Assembly: GCA_049509915.1 (NCBI GenBank)
Contig: JBEKZL010000004.1
Location: 1 to 59,976 of the forward strand
From: JBEKYD01 sp049509915
GTDB taxonomy: Bacteria > Acidobacteriota > Terriglobia > Bryobacterales > Bryobacteraceae
Direction of reading: 5' to 3'
Length of the DNA stretch: 59,976 nt
In this document: positions 17,741 to 26,548 of the stretch, one piece after another
Numbering within the stretch: position 1 is the stretch's first letter
Layout of the letters: every line of letters begins with the position of its first letter
The notes under the pieces: model-generated
The model's input: only the letters and a program-made list of their open reading frames with translations
Told to the model about the DNA's origin: nothing
Databases searched by the model: none
Translations under genes and position numbers: made by a program

Positions 17741-18658
17741 CTACTGCCGGGTCAAAATTGCCAATTCCACCGTGGCGGCCAACAGGTCCCGTCCCAGCGG
17801 GGAAGGATGAATGTCGCACGGTGAGGTATCGTAAGGCGAAGGCGGCAGCACGATGAGCAGGCCCGCCGCGCACGCGTTCTCGTTGAAAAGTGCGGAGCCG
17901 AGCTGAAACGCCGCGTACCCATTGGCGATCAGGATGGGCGGGGTATGCGTCTCTTGGGCGAATTGCGTAGCCACCTGGGTAATAGTCGCATTCAACGCTT
18001 CGGCGACGCTGTTGATGGCGGATTCTGGCGAGTAGTAAGTCACCAGCACGAGGGTTCCCTGATATTTGGCGCGAATGCCGGCCAATATAGTCCCGAGGTT
18101 GGTCCCCAGGGTTTGCAGGACGCCCGGCAGACCGTTTTGGACGCACGAGGTGCTGGTGCCGCACTCCCCCAGCAGCAGCAGGGCATCGTTGGCGCCAATC
18201 TGCAATGTAACCAGACTGATACGTTTATTGGCTGCGAGTTGCCCCTCAGCGAAGCTCATCTGCGCGCCAGCGTAGGCGGTGTGCAAGAGGCCGGGGATCG
18301 ACTTCGCCGGAGGTATAGGCACAGTGGGCTCCCCAGGCGCCACTACGTAGTGGTAGCTGTTGCAGCCATTATCCGGTACGGCTACGTTCAAGAAGCTTCC
18401 GCTGGTTTCCCCAGGACAGGCCGCATTCACCAGGCTGTTGGGCGAAAACGGGAACTCTGTCGCCGCCACAGTCTCAGGGTATCCGACAAATTCCGACTGC
18501 GTCGGCGTGGTATAGGAATACGGTGGGACCAGGGCGTCGTTCATCCCGAACGGAATCGAGTCGCCCAACGCCAAATACGTGTAGTTGTTGTTGGTTTGCG
18601 CAAATACTGGTGCGCCTAGTAAGGTGATAGCGAGGGAGAGTATTTTGATGCGTTTCAT
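17741..18658 (-). CDS. Secreted SGNH/GDSL-type esterase
   Basis: A 305-residue secreted hydrolase. A signal peptide (MKRIKILSLAITLLGAPVFA) is followed by the block I motif ALGDSIPFG with the nucleophile Ser, block III LQIGANDALL with the oxyanion Asn, and block V SPCDIHPSPLG with the catalytic Asp-His pair. Several cysteines suggest disulfides, in keeping with export. Substrate could be a lipid, acyl ester or acetylated sugar. The upstream region is AT-rich and carries repeated AGTACT-type motifs. Confidence 0.88.
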   Translation of the reverse strand: MKRIKILSLAITLLGAPVFAQTNNNYTYLALGDSIPFGMNDALVPPYSYTTPTQSEFVGYPETVAATEFPFSPNSLVNAACPGETSGSFLNVAVPDNGCNSYHYVVAPGEPTVPIPPAKSIPGLLHTAYAGAQMSFAEGQLAANKRISLVTLQIGANDALLLLGECGTSTSCVQNGLPGVLQTLGTNLGTILAGIRAKYQGTLVLVTYYSPESAINSVAEALNATITQVATQFAQETHTPPILIANGYAAFQLGSALFNENACAAGLLIVLPPSPYDTSPCDIHPSPLGRDLLAATVELAILTRQ

Positions 18659-18671
18659 AAGAGTTTTGCCC

Positions 18672-18763
18672 GTACTGGGTTCTCATTATGTCATTATTTG
18701 GGCGCAAATCGAGGAAAAATGAGTACTGTTTACAAGAAAATGACTAGTCTGTACTGAAGTACT
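18672..18763 (-). promoter_or_regulatory. AGTACT-rich upstream region of the esterase gene
   Basis: GTACT occurs at 18672, the palindrome AGTACT at 18722-18727, GTACT at 18751-18755 and AGTACT at 18758-18763, all in an unusually AT-rich patch just upstream of the esterase start. The spacing suggests a regulator binding site, but I cannot name the factor or place a confident promoter. Confidence 0.3.
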
Positions 18764-18808
18764 ATATAGTTGCGGACCTCCGCTCCGGATGCCCTTCCGG
18801 TCTTGCGG

Positions 18809-21250
18809 CTATTTCGCTGTCCACTTCTGGATGCCCATGGAAAAGCCGCTCTGCGCCATCAGTTCCAGACGCACGCCGGTGGTGGCAACCGCTTTGAAGC
18901 CCACGGTATTGAATTTGTCCCTCGCCACGCCGTAGGAGCCGTTAGTTTCCACGGGTTTCCATTCGGCGCCATCCTTGTAGAAAAGGCGCCAGGAGGCGGG
19001 CACGCGCACGTTGCCCTGGCCACCATTGTCGAACCAGTACACCGCGGATTCCGAGATAGTGACGGGCTTTTCGAAGCTGTATTCCACCGATTCCCGGTTG
19101 CCGCGGGCCGGATACCAGTCGAAACAATCGCTAGGGTCGCTGGAGGCGGCGGGAATCTCGCCATCGCGGATCGCTTCGACGTAGCTCTGCCGCGGTTTTC
19201 CCGACACCGTCACCTCGGCTGTAGTCACCGCTGTCGGAAATGGCAGCGGATGGGCAGCGGCTTGCGCGTTGGGGAACCATACCGTCATTTGGCCGCGCCC
19301 GCGATTGGCCCAGGCGTAGTACGGAATGGCGGTGAATGGCTGTTCGGTCTTGACGATGCCGCCCTCGGCGTCATACGCCAGCGCCAGGGCTTTGCCCTTC
19401 ACCACCTCCACGCCGTGGAGCAGGCCGGGCCGAAATTCAGCGGACAAGGTCGACGAATTGGGCAGCATCAGGGTGCGCACTTTGCCGCCCGGATTGTCGG
19501 GCCACTCGGCGGCGTAGACAATGGGGCCGCGTTCTATCGCGACGCGCCCGATATCGGCCGCCACATTGTCGTTGGCCGCCACCCGGCGAACCGGCATGGG
19601 GAAGTTCAGCTCGATCGTGTCGCCCGGATTCCAGACACGCTCGATGGCGAGATAGCCCTTATCCAGGCCGGTCGACAGATTCACTGGGGCCGGCTTGCCG
19701 TTCACCTTCAAAGCCGGCGCGGCTATGGAGCTATCTACAAAACGATACAGGTCGGTGGGCACCGGCTGATTGCGTGCCCAACCGGGAATGCGCACGCGCA
19801 CGGTAAGCTGCCCCGGCCGGTCCGGAGTGACGGTGATTTTGACGGCGCCATCCCATGGGTAGCGGGTTTCCTGCACCATCCGGACGGCGCGGCCGTTATC
19901 GAGCTTGATATCGGCCGTGCTGGCCGCGTACAGGTTTACCCATATCGCGTCCCCGCGTTGGGCATAGACATAGCCGGGTACCGAGGCCATGAAACGGGTG
20001 ATATTTCCAGGGCAGCAGGCACAGCCGAACCACGGGCTGCGCTCGTCCTTGTCAGCAAAGCCGGTGGCTTCCAGCGGGTTCTGGTAGAAGAAAGTCTTGC
20101 CATCCAGCGAAACGCCGGAGATCAGGCCGTTGTAAAGAGTTCGCTCCATCACGTCGATATATTTGGCGTCGGCATGGAGGAGAAACATGCGGTGATTCCA
20201 GAAATCGTTGCCCACCGCGGCGCAGGTTTCGTTGTAAGCGCTCATGTTGGGTAGCTCGTAATCGGCGCCGAAAGATTCGCCTTCGGCACGCGCCCCGATG
20301 CTGCCGGTGAGGTGCAATTTGCGGCCGGCTACGTTTTCCCATATCTGGTCGAGGGCGTGGACGTACGCCCCGTCGCTGGTTAGCGCGGCCACGTCGGCCA
20401 TGCCCGAATACATATAGGTAGCGCGCACGGCGTGGCCGCCGGTGACAGCCTCCGTTTGTTCGATCACTCTCCGGTGCGCTTCGACGTAAGCGTTGCCGGC
20501 GCCGCGCTCGTCATTGCCGGGCCCGCGCGAATCCAGCATGAACTTGGCCAGGTTGAGATACCGCGCATCGCCGCTGACGCGGTATAGCTTCACCAGACCC
20601 ATTTCCACCACCTGGTGGCCCGGCCAGATCAATCGCTTGCCCGGACCGAAGGTGCGGTCGAGCATGTCGGCGCTGCGCAGAGCTACGTCCAGCAAAGTGC
20701 GCTTGCCTGTGGCCTGATAATGCGCCGCGGCAGCTTCGTAGAGATGGCCCAGGTCGTAGAGTTCGTGGCTGTTGACGCCTTCGAGTATCCAACGCTCTTT
20801 GCCGGACCACGGGTGCGGTTCGAGCGGGTTGATGGTGCGGGCCGTGTAGAGATAGCCATCCGCCTCCTGCGCAGCGGCGATCTTCTGGATCAGTCCGTCG
20901 ATGTAAGCGTCGAGCTTCGGGTCCGGATGCACGCTGAGCGCGTACGATGCGCCCTCGATCACCTTGTAGACATCGGAATCGTCAAAGGGAAATCCCGGTG
21001 GTTTGTGGTTTTCGAACGGCTCGCTGCGTAGCGATTCGGCGGCGCGAACGAAGTTGTCGACCCGGCCCGTCTCCTCCTCCTTTTGAAACGCGACAGGGAT
21101 GGTGACGGTGCGATTGGTTTCGATGCGGGGTGCCCAAAAGCCGTCGTTGACGTGGACGGCGGTGAACGGGACGGGTTTCACCGGGTAATCGGGCGCGGTC
21201 TGTGCCAGGCAAAGGGAAACCAGCGCGGCCAATACCGCGAGCGCTTTCAT
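18809..21250 (-). CDS. GH127 family beta-L-arabinofuranosidase
   Basis: An 813-residue secreted glycoside hydrolase of the DUF1680/GH127 type. From the ATG at 21250 it starts with a signal peptide (MKALAVLAALVSLCLA). The catalytic region has YNETCAAVGNDFWN near residue 342, giving the zinc-ligand Glu and Cys, and FGCACCPGNITRF near 410, giving the cysteine nucleophile and another ligand; this is the family's Glu-Cys3 zinc site. A C-terminal region (VYWFDNGGQGNVRVPASWRL and following) looks like a discoidin/F5-8-type carbohydrate-binding domain. It likely removes terminal L-arabinofuranose from plant glycans. An upstream ATG at 21319 would extend into the R2 repeat and is unlikely. Confidence 0.9.
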   Translation of the reverse strand: MKALAVLAALVSLCLAQTAPDYPVKPVPFTAVHVNDGFWAPRIETNRTVTIPVAFQKEEETGRVDNFVRAAESLRSEPFENHKPPGFPFDDSDVYKVIEGASYALSVHPDPKLDAYIDGLIQKIAAAQEADGYLYTARTINPLEPHPWSGKERWILEGVNSHELYDLGHLYEAAAAHYQATGKRTLLDVALRSADMLDRTFGPGKRLIWPGHQVVEMGLVKLYRVSGDARYLNLAKFMLDSRGPGNDERGAGNAYVEAHRRVIEQTEAVTGGHAVRATYMYSGMADVAALTSDGAYVHALDQIWENVAGRKLHLTGSIGARAEGESFGADYELPNMSAYNETCAAVGNDFWNHRMFLLHADAKYIDVMERTLYNGLISGVSLDGKTFFYQNPLEATGFADKDERSPWFGCACCPGNITRFMASVPGYVYAQRGDAIWVNLYAASTADIKLDNGRAVRMVQETRYPWDGAVKITVTPDRPGQLTVRVRIPGWARNQPVPTDLYRFVDSSIAAPALKVNGKPAPVNLSTGLDKGYLAIERVWNPGDTIELNFPMPVRRVAANDNVAADIGRVAIERGPIVYAAEWPDNPGGKVRTLMLPNSSTLSAEFRPGLLHGVEVVKGKALALAYDAEGGIVKTEQPFTAIPYYAWANRGRGQMTVWFPNAQAAAHPLPFPTAVTTAEVTVSGKPRQSYVEAIRDGEIPAASSDPSDCFDWYPARGNRESVEYSFEKPVTISESAVYWFDNGGQGNVRVPASWRLFYKDGAEWKPVETNGSYGVARDKFNTVGFKAVATTGVRLELMAQSGFSMGIQKWTAK

Positions 21251-21279
21251 GGATGGCCCTTTCATGGCTGCCATTATAA

Positions 21280-21319
21280 GTGGTGGCGCAGGCGGTTCCG
21301 CCTGCGATTTCTTCACCAC
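21280..21319. repeat. R2 hairpin
   Basis: GCAGGCGG (21288-21295), TT, CCGCCTGC (21298-21305): a perfect palindromic stem, framed by GTGGTG (21280-21285) and CACCAC (21314-21319). It lies between two tandem genes on the minus strand. Confidence 0.7.
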
Positions 21320-21440
21320 GTCTCACCGCGGCAGCGTCATACCGCCAATCCGGGCCGCGACCGTGATCAGGGAACCGCTGGCGGGACCGGAGTGTTACTT
21401 CCTGACAGGGCTTCCCTGCCGATCTCGCCCGTTTCGGCCA

Positions 21441-23948
21441 TCAATTGCTCAAATTCGTTCGCCGCCCGGCCGTCTCGCCGTGCAGCCAGACGTAAAGTGG
21501 CGCGTGCGGCGCGGGAGCGGGCCACGGCATGGCTACTCGCAATACTTCTTCGCCGGGCTCGCCTTCCACTGGCGTGGGGATGCCCGCCACCGGCTGACCC
21601 GCGCCGGCATCCCATCCGGTCTTTTCGATCGCGTCCAGGTCGCGTCCGCGCAGAGTGCCTGCGTAGATATTCGCATCGATGGGCTGGTTGCTGAGAGTGA
21701 ACTGGTCCAGCACGGGCAGGCGCACCACCCGGCCCAGCGGGAACAGCTCGGATGCGCCCCTCGGATCCACGCGAACGCGGGCCGCCAGTTCGCAGCCGGG
21801 GTAGCCCACAGTACCGGGATCGAGCGCCAGATAAAGCGCGTCGGGGCCGGCGAAGCTTACCCTCGCCTGGTTCGATCCTTCGTCCGGCCCAAGCGTCAAT
21901 GCCTTGCGTAACTCGCCTGCCCTGCAGCTCAGTTCTACTTGCGGCCGCCCGGCTTCACCGTCCGGTTCGCGCAGATGGCTCACCGTCAGCACCAGGCCGG
22001 CGCTGGTCCCCGCCGGCAACTCGTTGTCGTGGATTTCGATTGGCGGGTCCGGCGGCAAAGACTTCCGCAGGGACGAAATCGCCGGTCTGTGCCCCACCAC
22101 CTGAATGGCGTTTTCCACCGTCAGCGGCTCCTCCCGTCCTTTCACTTTGAGCAGTAATGAAAACCGCTGCCCCGCCTTCGCGTCCGCTTTGAGCTGGATC
22201 TTGCCGGCCCAACCATCGCCGTCCGCGTCGCCGGTGATCGCTCCCGCGGCCGACGATACCGAATCCACTCTCCCGAGCCCGCTGCCTTCCAGGTGTATAG
22301 CCTGCTCCTTTTCGCCGATATTGACGTGGACCGGCAGGCCCGAGAGCCTGGGATTCGGCGGCAGAATGGCGATCAGCAGAGCCTGTTGCGCGGCCTCGGA
22401 CTGGGATTCCGCCGACTGGGATTCGCCGGACTGCGCCAGTAGCAGCTTATACCGCCCAGGCGACGCGGTATCGATTTCCACGCTCATGGTTTTCTGTTCG
22501 CCTTGGCGCGCGCCAACGGGCAGATCGAATAGTACCGCCGCCGGCTTGGGTGCGTGCGGGACCACTTTCTGCAGCTCCACCTTATCCACGAACTCGAAAT
22601 CCGTGCCCGTGAGTTTCACTGTTACCGTCCCCTTGCCCTCCACCAGCTTGTCGCGCGAGTCCGGCGCGATCTCGACTTTCCTGAGGTCACCGAAGGGGCG
22701 CAAATGCACCGTGCCCAAGCTGATCGCGTCCCAGTCCCAGGCTGCCGTGAGGCGATAGTCGCCGGCGGCCAATCCGGGCTTGGTCAGGTCGATATCGAGC
22801 GAATCGGGCGCGTCGCCGATAGCCACGGTTACCGGGAAGCCCATCCCGCCCGACAGTGGAACCAGGCGCCAATCGCGGGCGCGCGCCAGCGATTTCGCCG
22901 TGCCCCCAGCGGCCGTCTTCAGCTTTACCGGCGATCTAGCGCCCAGCGGCAGGTACAGCGCGCCGGTGAGCGCCGCCACCGGAAACTGTTCGCGGGGAAT
23001 GCGGTAGGCCCACAAGTAGGCCAGGTGCGTGCGCAGTTTCTGCGGCTGGTTCTTGGCGCAGAATGCCAGCGCGCCGGATTCCGCCGATTGCGCGAAAGCC
23101 GAGCGGAATTCGGTGTTGGGAAACAACGCCGATTTCAGATTCGCGACCAGTACCGCGCCACCCGCCGCCAGCCCCACGTTACTGCCGAAAAACAATCCCG
23201 CCACCGATGCCGCCAGGCCCGTGGTCTGTTGCATCTGAGTGCTGGACGATGCTAGCGGATCGTAGGAAGCGGTTGTCGGGAGCGTTGCGGCTAAAATAGC
23301 CGCTGCCTGCTGATTGCCGGACGTACTGGCATCGAGGCGCGGCGTCGAGACACCCCAGCGGGATGCGAAGCCCTTCAGCGCCGCATCGGTGCCAGCACCG
23401 CTCTGTTCGGAATCCGCCAGTTGTTGCACCAGCAGTTCCACCGCCGAAGCCTGCTGCGCGTAATCGGCCAGTTGCGCCAACAGTTCGGTGTTGTGGGCCA
23501 CCAGCGATCTCACCTTGTTCATGCTGAGCCCGTCCGGCCCCAGCACCGCCGCCACCACGTCGGCGTAGTCCGGCAGGTCCCACTCCAGGTATTGCTTGGC
23601 CGGTTGCACCGGCAGCACGGCCAGGTTTCCGCCGCCGCGCGGCACGATCAGAATTGCAATCTCCGCCTTCTCGGTATCGCGCGACGGCAGGCGCACCGGG
23701 TCCCAGATCAGCTTCGCACCCGGCGGAATCGCAGCCAGGTCTTTGATCGGAATAAGCTCGCTCTTGCCGGGCAGATACACCGACACGCGCACCTTGCCAA
23801 GACTGGCATTACCGAGGCAAGTCGCCGGTATAGCCGGCGACGGAGAGGTTGCGGCAGCCGCGGCAGCCGCGCACCCGAGGATCAACCACAGAATGCGGCC
23901 CACTGATATTAGACGCCTCCCGTGCCCGAAAGGCCGAAAATGGTTCAT
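21441..23948 (-). CDS. Large secreted protein of unknown function
   Basis: An 835-residue protein with an N-terminal signal or anchor (ISVGRILWLILGCAAAAAAA). I recognise no catalytic motif. The first third has a helical region (VRSLVAHNTELLAQLADYAQ, VELLVQQLADSEQ) and a hydrophobic patch (LAASVAGLFFGSNVGLAAGG) that may contact a membrane. The rest is rich in beta-sandwich-like segments resembling Ig or IPT folds: VEGKGTVTVKLTGTDFEFVD and INIGEKEQ-like stretches around GEKEQAIHLEGSGLGRVDSV. The protein could be a surface scaffold. It sits upstream of the GH127 gene on the same strand with 190 bp between. Confidence 0.6.
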   Translation of the reverse strand: MNHFRPFGHGRRLISVGRILWLILGCAAAAAAATSPSPAIPATCLGNASLGKVRVSVYLPGKSELIPIKDLAAIPPGAKLIWDPVRLPSRDTEKAEIAILIVPRGGGNLAVLPVQPAKQYLEWDLPDYADVVAAVLGPDGLSMNKVRSLVAHNTELLAQLADYAQQASAVELLVQQLADSEQSGAGTDAALKGFASRWGVSTPRLDASTSGNQQAAAILAATLPTTASYDPLASSSTQMQQTTGLAASVAGLFFGSNVGLAAGGAVLVANLKSALFPNTEFRSAFAQSAESGALAFCAKNQPQKLRTHLAYLWAYRIPREQFPVAALTGALYLPLGARSPVKLKTAAGGTAKSLARARDWRLVPLSGGMGFPVTVAIGDAPDSLDIDLTKPGLAAGDYRLTAAWDWDAISLGTVHLRPFGDLRKVEIAPDSRDKLVEGKGTVTVKLTGTDFEFVDKVELQKVVPHAPKPAAVLFDLPVGARQGEQKTMSVEIDTASPGRYKLLLAQSGESQSAESQSEAAQQALLIAILPPNPRLSGLPVHVNIGEKEQAIHLEGSGLGRVDSVSSAAGAITGDADGDGWAGKIQLKADAKAGQRFSLLLKVKGREEPLTVENAIQVVGHRPAISSLRKSLPPDPPIEIHDNELPAGTSAGLVLTVSHLREPDGEAGRPQVELSCRAGELRKALTLGPDEGSNQARVSFAGPDALYLALDPGTVGYPGCELAARVRVDPRGASELFPLGRVVRLPVLDQFTLSNQPIDANIYAGTLRGRDLDAIEKTGWDAGAGQPVAGIPTPVEGEPGEEVLRVAMPWPAPAPHAPLYVWLHGETAGRRTNLSN

Positions 23949-24064
23949 AATTTCAGGTTAAGCACCCGTGGCGCCACCCGGTTATCCTGTCCGGACTGGA
24001 GCGGGCGGGTCCATTGGCCTTCGCAGCTGCTCATAACAGGCCAACTACAATAGATGGGGTGAGC

Positions 24065-24310
24065 ATGCCGGACAAACCGGATTTGAAGTTCCTGCATGCG
24101 GAGCCTACCCTGAATCGGGTCAAGCTTGAATCGTTTCGCAATCTCTCGACCGACGAACTGGTTGCGTCACTTGCGCCCGGCGGGCCTGGTGCGCTCAAGG
24201 TCCGCCCGGACGGCACCGTCCTCGATGGCCATCATCGGCTTCGCGTGCTCGTCGAGCGTGGGGCGGACATTCACCACCTTCCACGAGAGATAATGGAGAG
24301 AAAGTCATGA
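24065..24310 (+). CDS. Small ParB/Srx-like protein
   Basis: An 81-residue protein from the ATG at 24065. The C-terminal half reads ALKVRPDGTVLDGHHRLRVL, which matches the ParB N-terminal/sulfiredoxin-fold motif in which D-G-H-x-R binds nucleotide. The first half (LKFLHAEPTLNRVKLESFRN) resembles the leading strand and helix of such domains. It lacks the DNA-binding part of true ParB proteins, so partitioning is unlikely. Its TGA overlaps the ATG of the phosphatase gene by 4 bp, so the two are translationally coupled and likely work together. Confidence 0.6.
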   Translation: MPDKPDLKFLHAEPTLNRVKLESFRNLSTDELVASLAPGGPGALKVRPDGTVLDGHHRLRVLVERGADIHHLPREIMERKS

Positions 24311-24813
24311 CTCCCGATCTGTTCTGGATCCCGGGACCCTGGACGGGCAGGCTGGCGATTGCCGCACGCCCGCGCGGTGGAGACTGGCTGGACGACGAGG
24401 CAAGCGGCTGGCGCCGAGCCGGGCTTGACGTCGTGGTTTCCCTCCTGGAAGAGGAAGAGGCCGGCCAATTGGGCTTGACGGACGAAGATCTGGCGGCGGC
24501 CGCTAACGGAATCCGCTTTGTGTCGTTTCCGATTGCCGATCGGGGCGTGCCGGCCTCCAACCGGCGTGCGATTGCCCTGTTGCGGGATATTGCTGGGGCG
24601 CTTGAAGATGGCAAGAATGTCGCCGTGCATTGCCGCCAAGGCATCGGCCGCTCGGGCCTTGTGGCTGCCGCGGCCCTCGTGACCGCTGGAATGAGCGCCG
24701 ATAGCGCGATTGAGACCGTCAGTGCCGCCAGGGGGCGGACCGTTCCTGAAACGGAAGCGCAGCACAGGTGGGTGCACCATCTGCCATCCGAACGCCTCGT
24801 CGAGGCTGTCTGA
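24307..24813 (+). CDS. Dual-specificity/tyrosine phosphatase-like protein
   Basis: A 168-residue cytosolic phosphatase of the CX5R class. The P-loop is VAVHCRQGIGRSGLVAAA, with Cys nucleophile and Arg in place; the general-acid Asp is probably in FPIADRGVPA. The upstream segment GLDVVVSLLEEEEA is the usual strand before the acid loop. It overlaps the ParB-like gene by 4 bp. Such enzymes dephosphorylate tyrosine, serine or nucleotide-type substrates; the target is not known, but the coupled ParB-like protein is a candidate partner. It converges with the DUF4159 gene after 12 bp. Confidence 0.82.
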   Translation: MTPDLFWIPGPWTGRLAIAARPRGGDWLDDEASGWRRAGLDVVVSLLEEEEAGQLGLTDEDLAAAANGIRFVSFPIADRGVPASNRRAIALLRDIAGALEDGKNVAVHCRQGIGRSGLVAAAALVTAGMSADSAIETVSAARGRTVPETEAQHRWVHHLPSERLVEAV

Positions 24814-24825
24814 TATTTCGCTTCC

Positions 24826-25695
24826 CTAGTGCGTCATCGCATACAGCACATAATTCACCCCGATGCGGATGCCCAGCGCCGAGTATTTTTCCGGGTAGCG
24901 CGGGTCGTCGGCCCACTCCCAGGAATCGCCGATATCCGAATTGAACGTCATGGCCACCATCACACGGCCCTTATCGTCGTAGATCCCTAGCCAGTGAGCC
25001 ACGGTGCCGGCGGCACGCTGGCGAAACATGCCGTTGTATGGGTTCAGCCCCCATTGGCCCGGCACCTGGTAACGGTCGCTCAGGTCGTAGACGCTATGGA
25101 AAATGGCGTCGTCGTTCGGTATTTCCACGGCCGCGCGCTCCGGGAAGACCACTTTCATGGTTTCCTCGAAACGGGCGTACTCCTCCGGGCCCCAGAAATC
25201 GTCCAGCATCAGGAAGCCGCCGCGCAGCAGATACTCGCGCAGGGTCTTGGCTTCGGCTCGATTCAGCAGCCAGTCGCCCATTTCGCCGGCATTCATCCAC
25301 GGCCAGTTGAAGAAGTCGTCGATCTCGTCGGGGTTGACCGGTTGCTCGACGCTGCGGACATGCAGGCGGGTGAGGCGACGGAGAGCCTGGGCGAAATGGC
25401 GGTCGGCGCGGGGGTAATCCTGCGTCCAACTGGTGCCGCCCTCGCGCCAGTCGCGCGACCCTCCGAAGCGGCGCCGGCCAAACCGGCCGAAACCGCCGAA
25501 CAGCGCATTGGGATGTTCCGGATACATCAGGCGCGCGAAGACCCACTCCGTCTTCTCCTGCCAGTCGCCCGGCAGGGCCACGTCGTCGTAGGGTTCCATC
25601 GACTCGTACTGCCGGAAGGGACGCTGGAAACCTGAGACCATGCCGATGGCCGCCAACCCGCACATTGTAGCCACCAGCATCCTCCCCAAACGCAT
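24826..25695 (-). CDS. DUF4159 domain secreted protein
   Basis: A 289-residue protein with a signal peptide (MRLGRMLVATMCGLAAIG). The body follows the DUF4159 pattern: WVFARLMYPEH, TQDYPRADRHFAQALRRLT, then the glutamine-amidotransferase-like part GEMGDWLLNRAEAKTLREYL, RGGFLMLDDFWGPEEYARFE and the C-terminal NSDIGDSWEWADDPRYP. In related genomes such proteins are often near MoxR/VWA genes, but none is present here. Function unknown. A basic RRFGG-rich stretch near residue 75 is a low-complexity insert. The ATG at 25695 is chosen over one 33 bp upstream. Confidence 0.85.
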   Translation of the reverse strand: MRLGRMLVATMCGLAAIGMVSGFQRPFRQYESMEPYDDVALPGDWQEKTEWVFARLMYPEHPNALFGGFGRFGRRRFGGSRDWREGGTSWTQDYPRADRHFAQALRRLTRLHVRSVEQPVNPDEIDDFFNWPWMNAGEMGDWLLNRAEAKTLREYLLRGGFLMLDDFWGPEEYARFEETMKVVFPERAAVEIPNDDAIFHSVYDLSDRYQVPGQWGLNPYNGMFRQRAAGTVAHWLGIYDDKGRVMVAMTFNSDIGDSWEWADDPRYPEKYSALGIRIGVNYVLYAMTH

Positions 25696-25746
25696 GGCCG
25701 TCCTCTTCCTTGTCCAGAAGGATACCACCGGGAACGCTGTCGGCGG

Positions 25747-25859
25747 TCAGCTATCAGCTATCAGCCCTGAAGCATGCGCTCGGGGCGCTTCAACCGGCTT
25801 GAAGCCGCTAAATTCCGGGAAAGCCCGTAGCGCTCCGCGCACTGGTAGCTGATGGCTGA
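25747..25859. repeat. Structured intergenic element with nested inverted repeats
   Basis: The outer arms 25747-25762 and 25844-25859 pair over 16 bp with two G:T pairs (TCAGCTATCAGCTATC with GGTAGCTGATGGCTGA). Inside are GCTTCAA and TTGAAGC (25787-25805) and CGGCTT, G, AAGCCG (25795-25807). It lies between two genes on the minus strand. Confidence 0.65.
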
Positions 25860-25882
25860 AAGACGCCCGCTGTCAGCTTCTC

Positions 25883-26191
25883 CTACCTGCCTTCGGATTC
25901 CGCCTCGGCTTGGTCTGCCGCTTCCGGCCCGGCCGCCAAAGCCTCGGCCAACAGTCGCTGGGCCTCCGCCAGTTGCTCGCGCGGCACTTTCACCGTAAAC
26001 GCTAGGTTGGGAAAAACCGTGTCGTTGATGACGGCCTCGATACCGCTGGCCTCCAGAACGCCAACAATCACGTCGGCCTCAATCTCGCTATCTACTGTGG
26101 AGGAATCGAACAGGCTCACCAAATCGAGGTCGGCCGTGGTACGAATCCGCTCGTCTCCCGTTGCCGGTGTTGGTTCGCGATCTTGCGCCAT
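25883..26191 (-). CDS. DUF2007-like putative signal-transducing protein
   Basis: A 102-residue protein. The central part LVSLFDSSTVDSEIEADVIV and GVLEASGIEAVINDTVFPN follow the short DUF2007 domain, which has a ferredoxin-like fold, ending in VPREQLAEAQRLLAEA. The N- and C-terminal tails are polar and acidic. Function of the family is unknown. The ATG at 26191 is chosen; an upstream ATG at 26230 would overlap the start of the divergent YtxH gene (26231), so the two genes probably share a promoter region. Confidence 0.65.
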   Translation of the reverse strand: MAQDREPTPATGDERIRTTADLDLVSLFDSSTVDSEIEADVIVGVLEASGIEAVINDTVFPNLAFTVKVPREQLAEAQRLLAEALAAGPEAADQAEAESEGR

Positions 26192-26230
26192 GCCTTGAGG
26201 ATATCGCAGAATGAGAAGGAGGCCTCTCAC

Positions 26231-26533
26231 ATGTCCAAGAAACGTGAAGATGAAGATACTGTTGATGACCCCGAGGACGCCGGAGTGAGTAAGCTCGGAT
26301 GGTTTATTACCGGCGCCGCCATCGGCGCGGGCATAGCGCTGTTGTACGCGCCCAAGAGCGGGAAGGACACACGCCGCTACATTTCCAACCAGACCGAGAA
26401 GGGCCGCCAGATGGTCACCGACACCAGCAAGGAAGTAGCCGACGCCAGCCGTGAAATGTTCGAGCGCGGCCGCAAATTGGTGGAGGACGCCGCCGATCTG
26501 TTCGAGCGGGGCCGCAAACTGGTCAGAGGCTGA
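26231..26533 (+). CDS. YtxH domain protein
   Basis: A 100-residue small membrane-associated protein. An acidic N-terminus is followed by one membrane segment (LGWFITGAAIGAGIALLYAP) ending in the family hallmark YAPKSGKDTR, then a long amphipathic helix with repeated RGRKLVEDAADLFERGRK. YtxH proteins are often stress-related and of unclear function. The start at 26231 follows GGAGG with proper spacing. It is followed after 15 bp by sppA and probably shares its transcript. Confidence 0.85.
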   Translation: MSKKREDEDTVDDPEDAGVSKLGWFITGAAIGAGIALLYAPKSGKDTRRYISNQTEKGRQMVTDTSKEVADASREMFERGRKLVEDAADLFERGRKLVRG

Positions 26534-26548
26534 GGCGGCTGCGCACGC

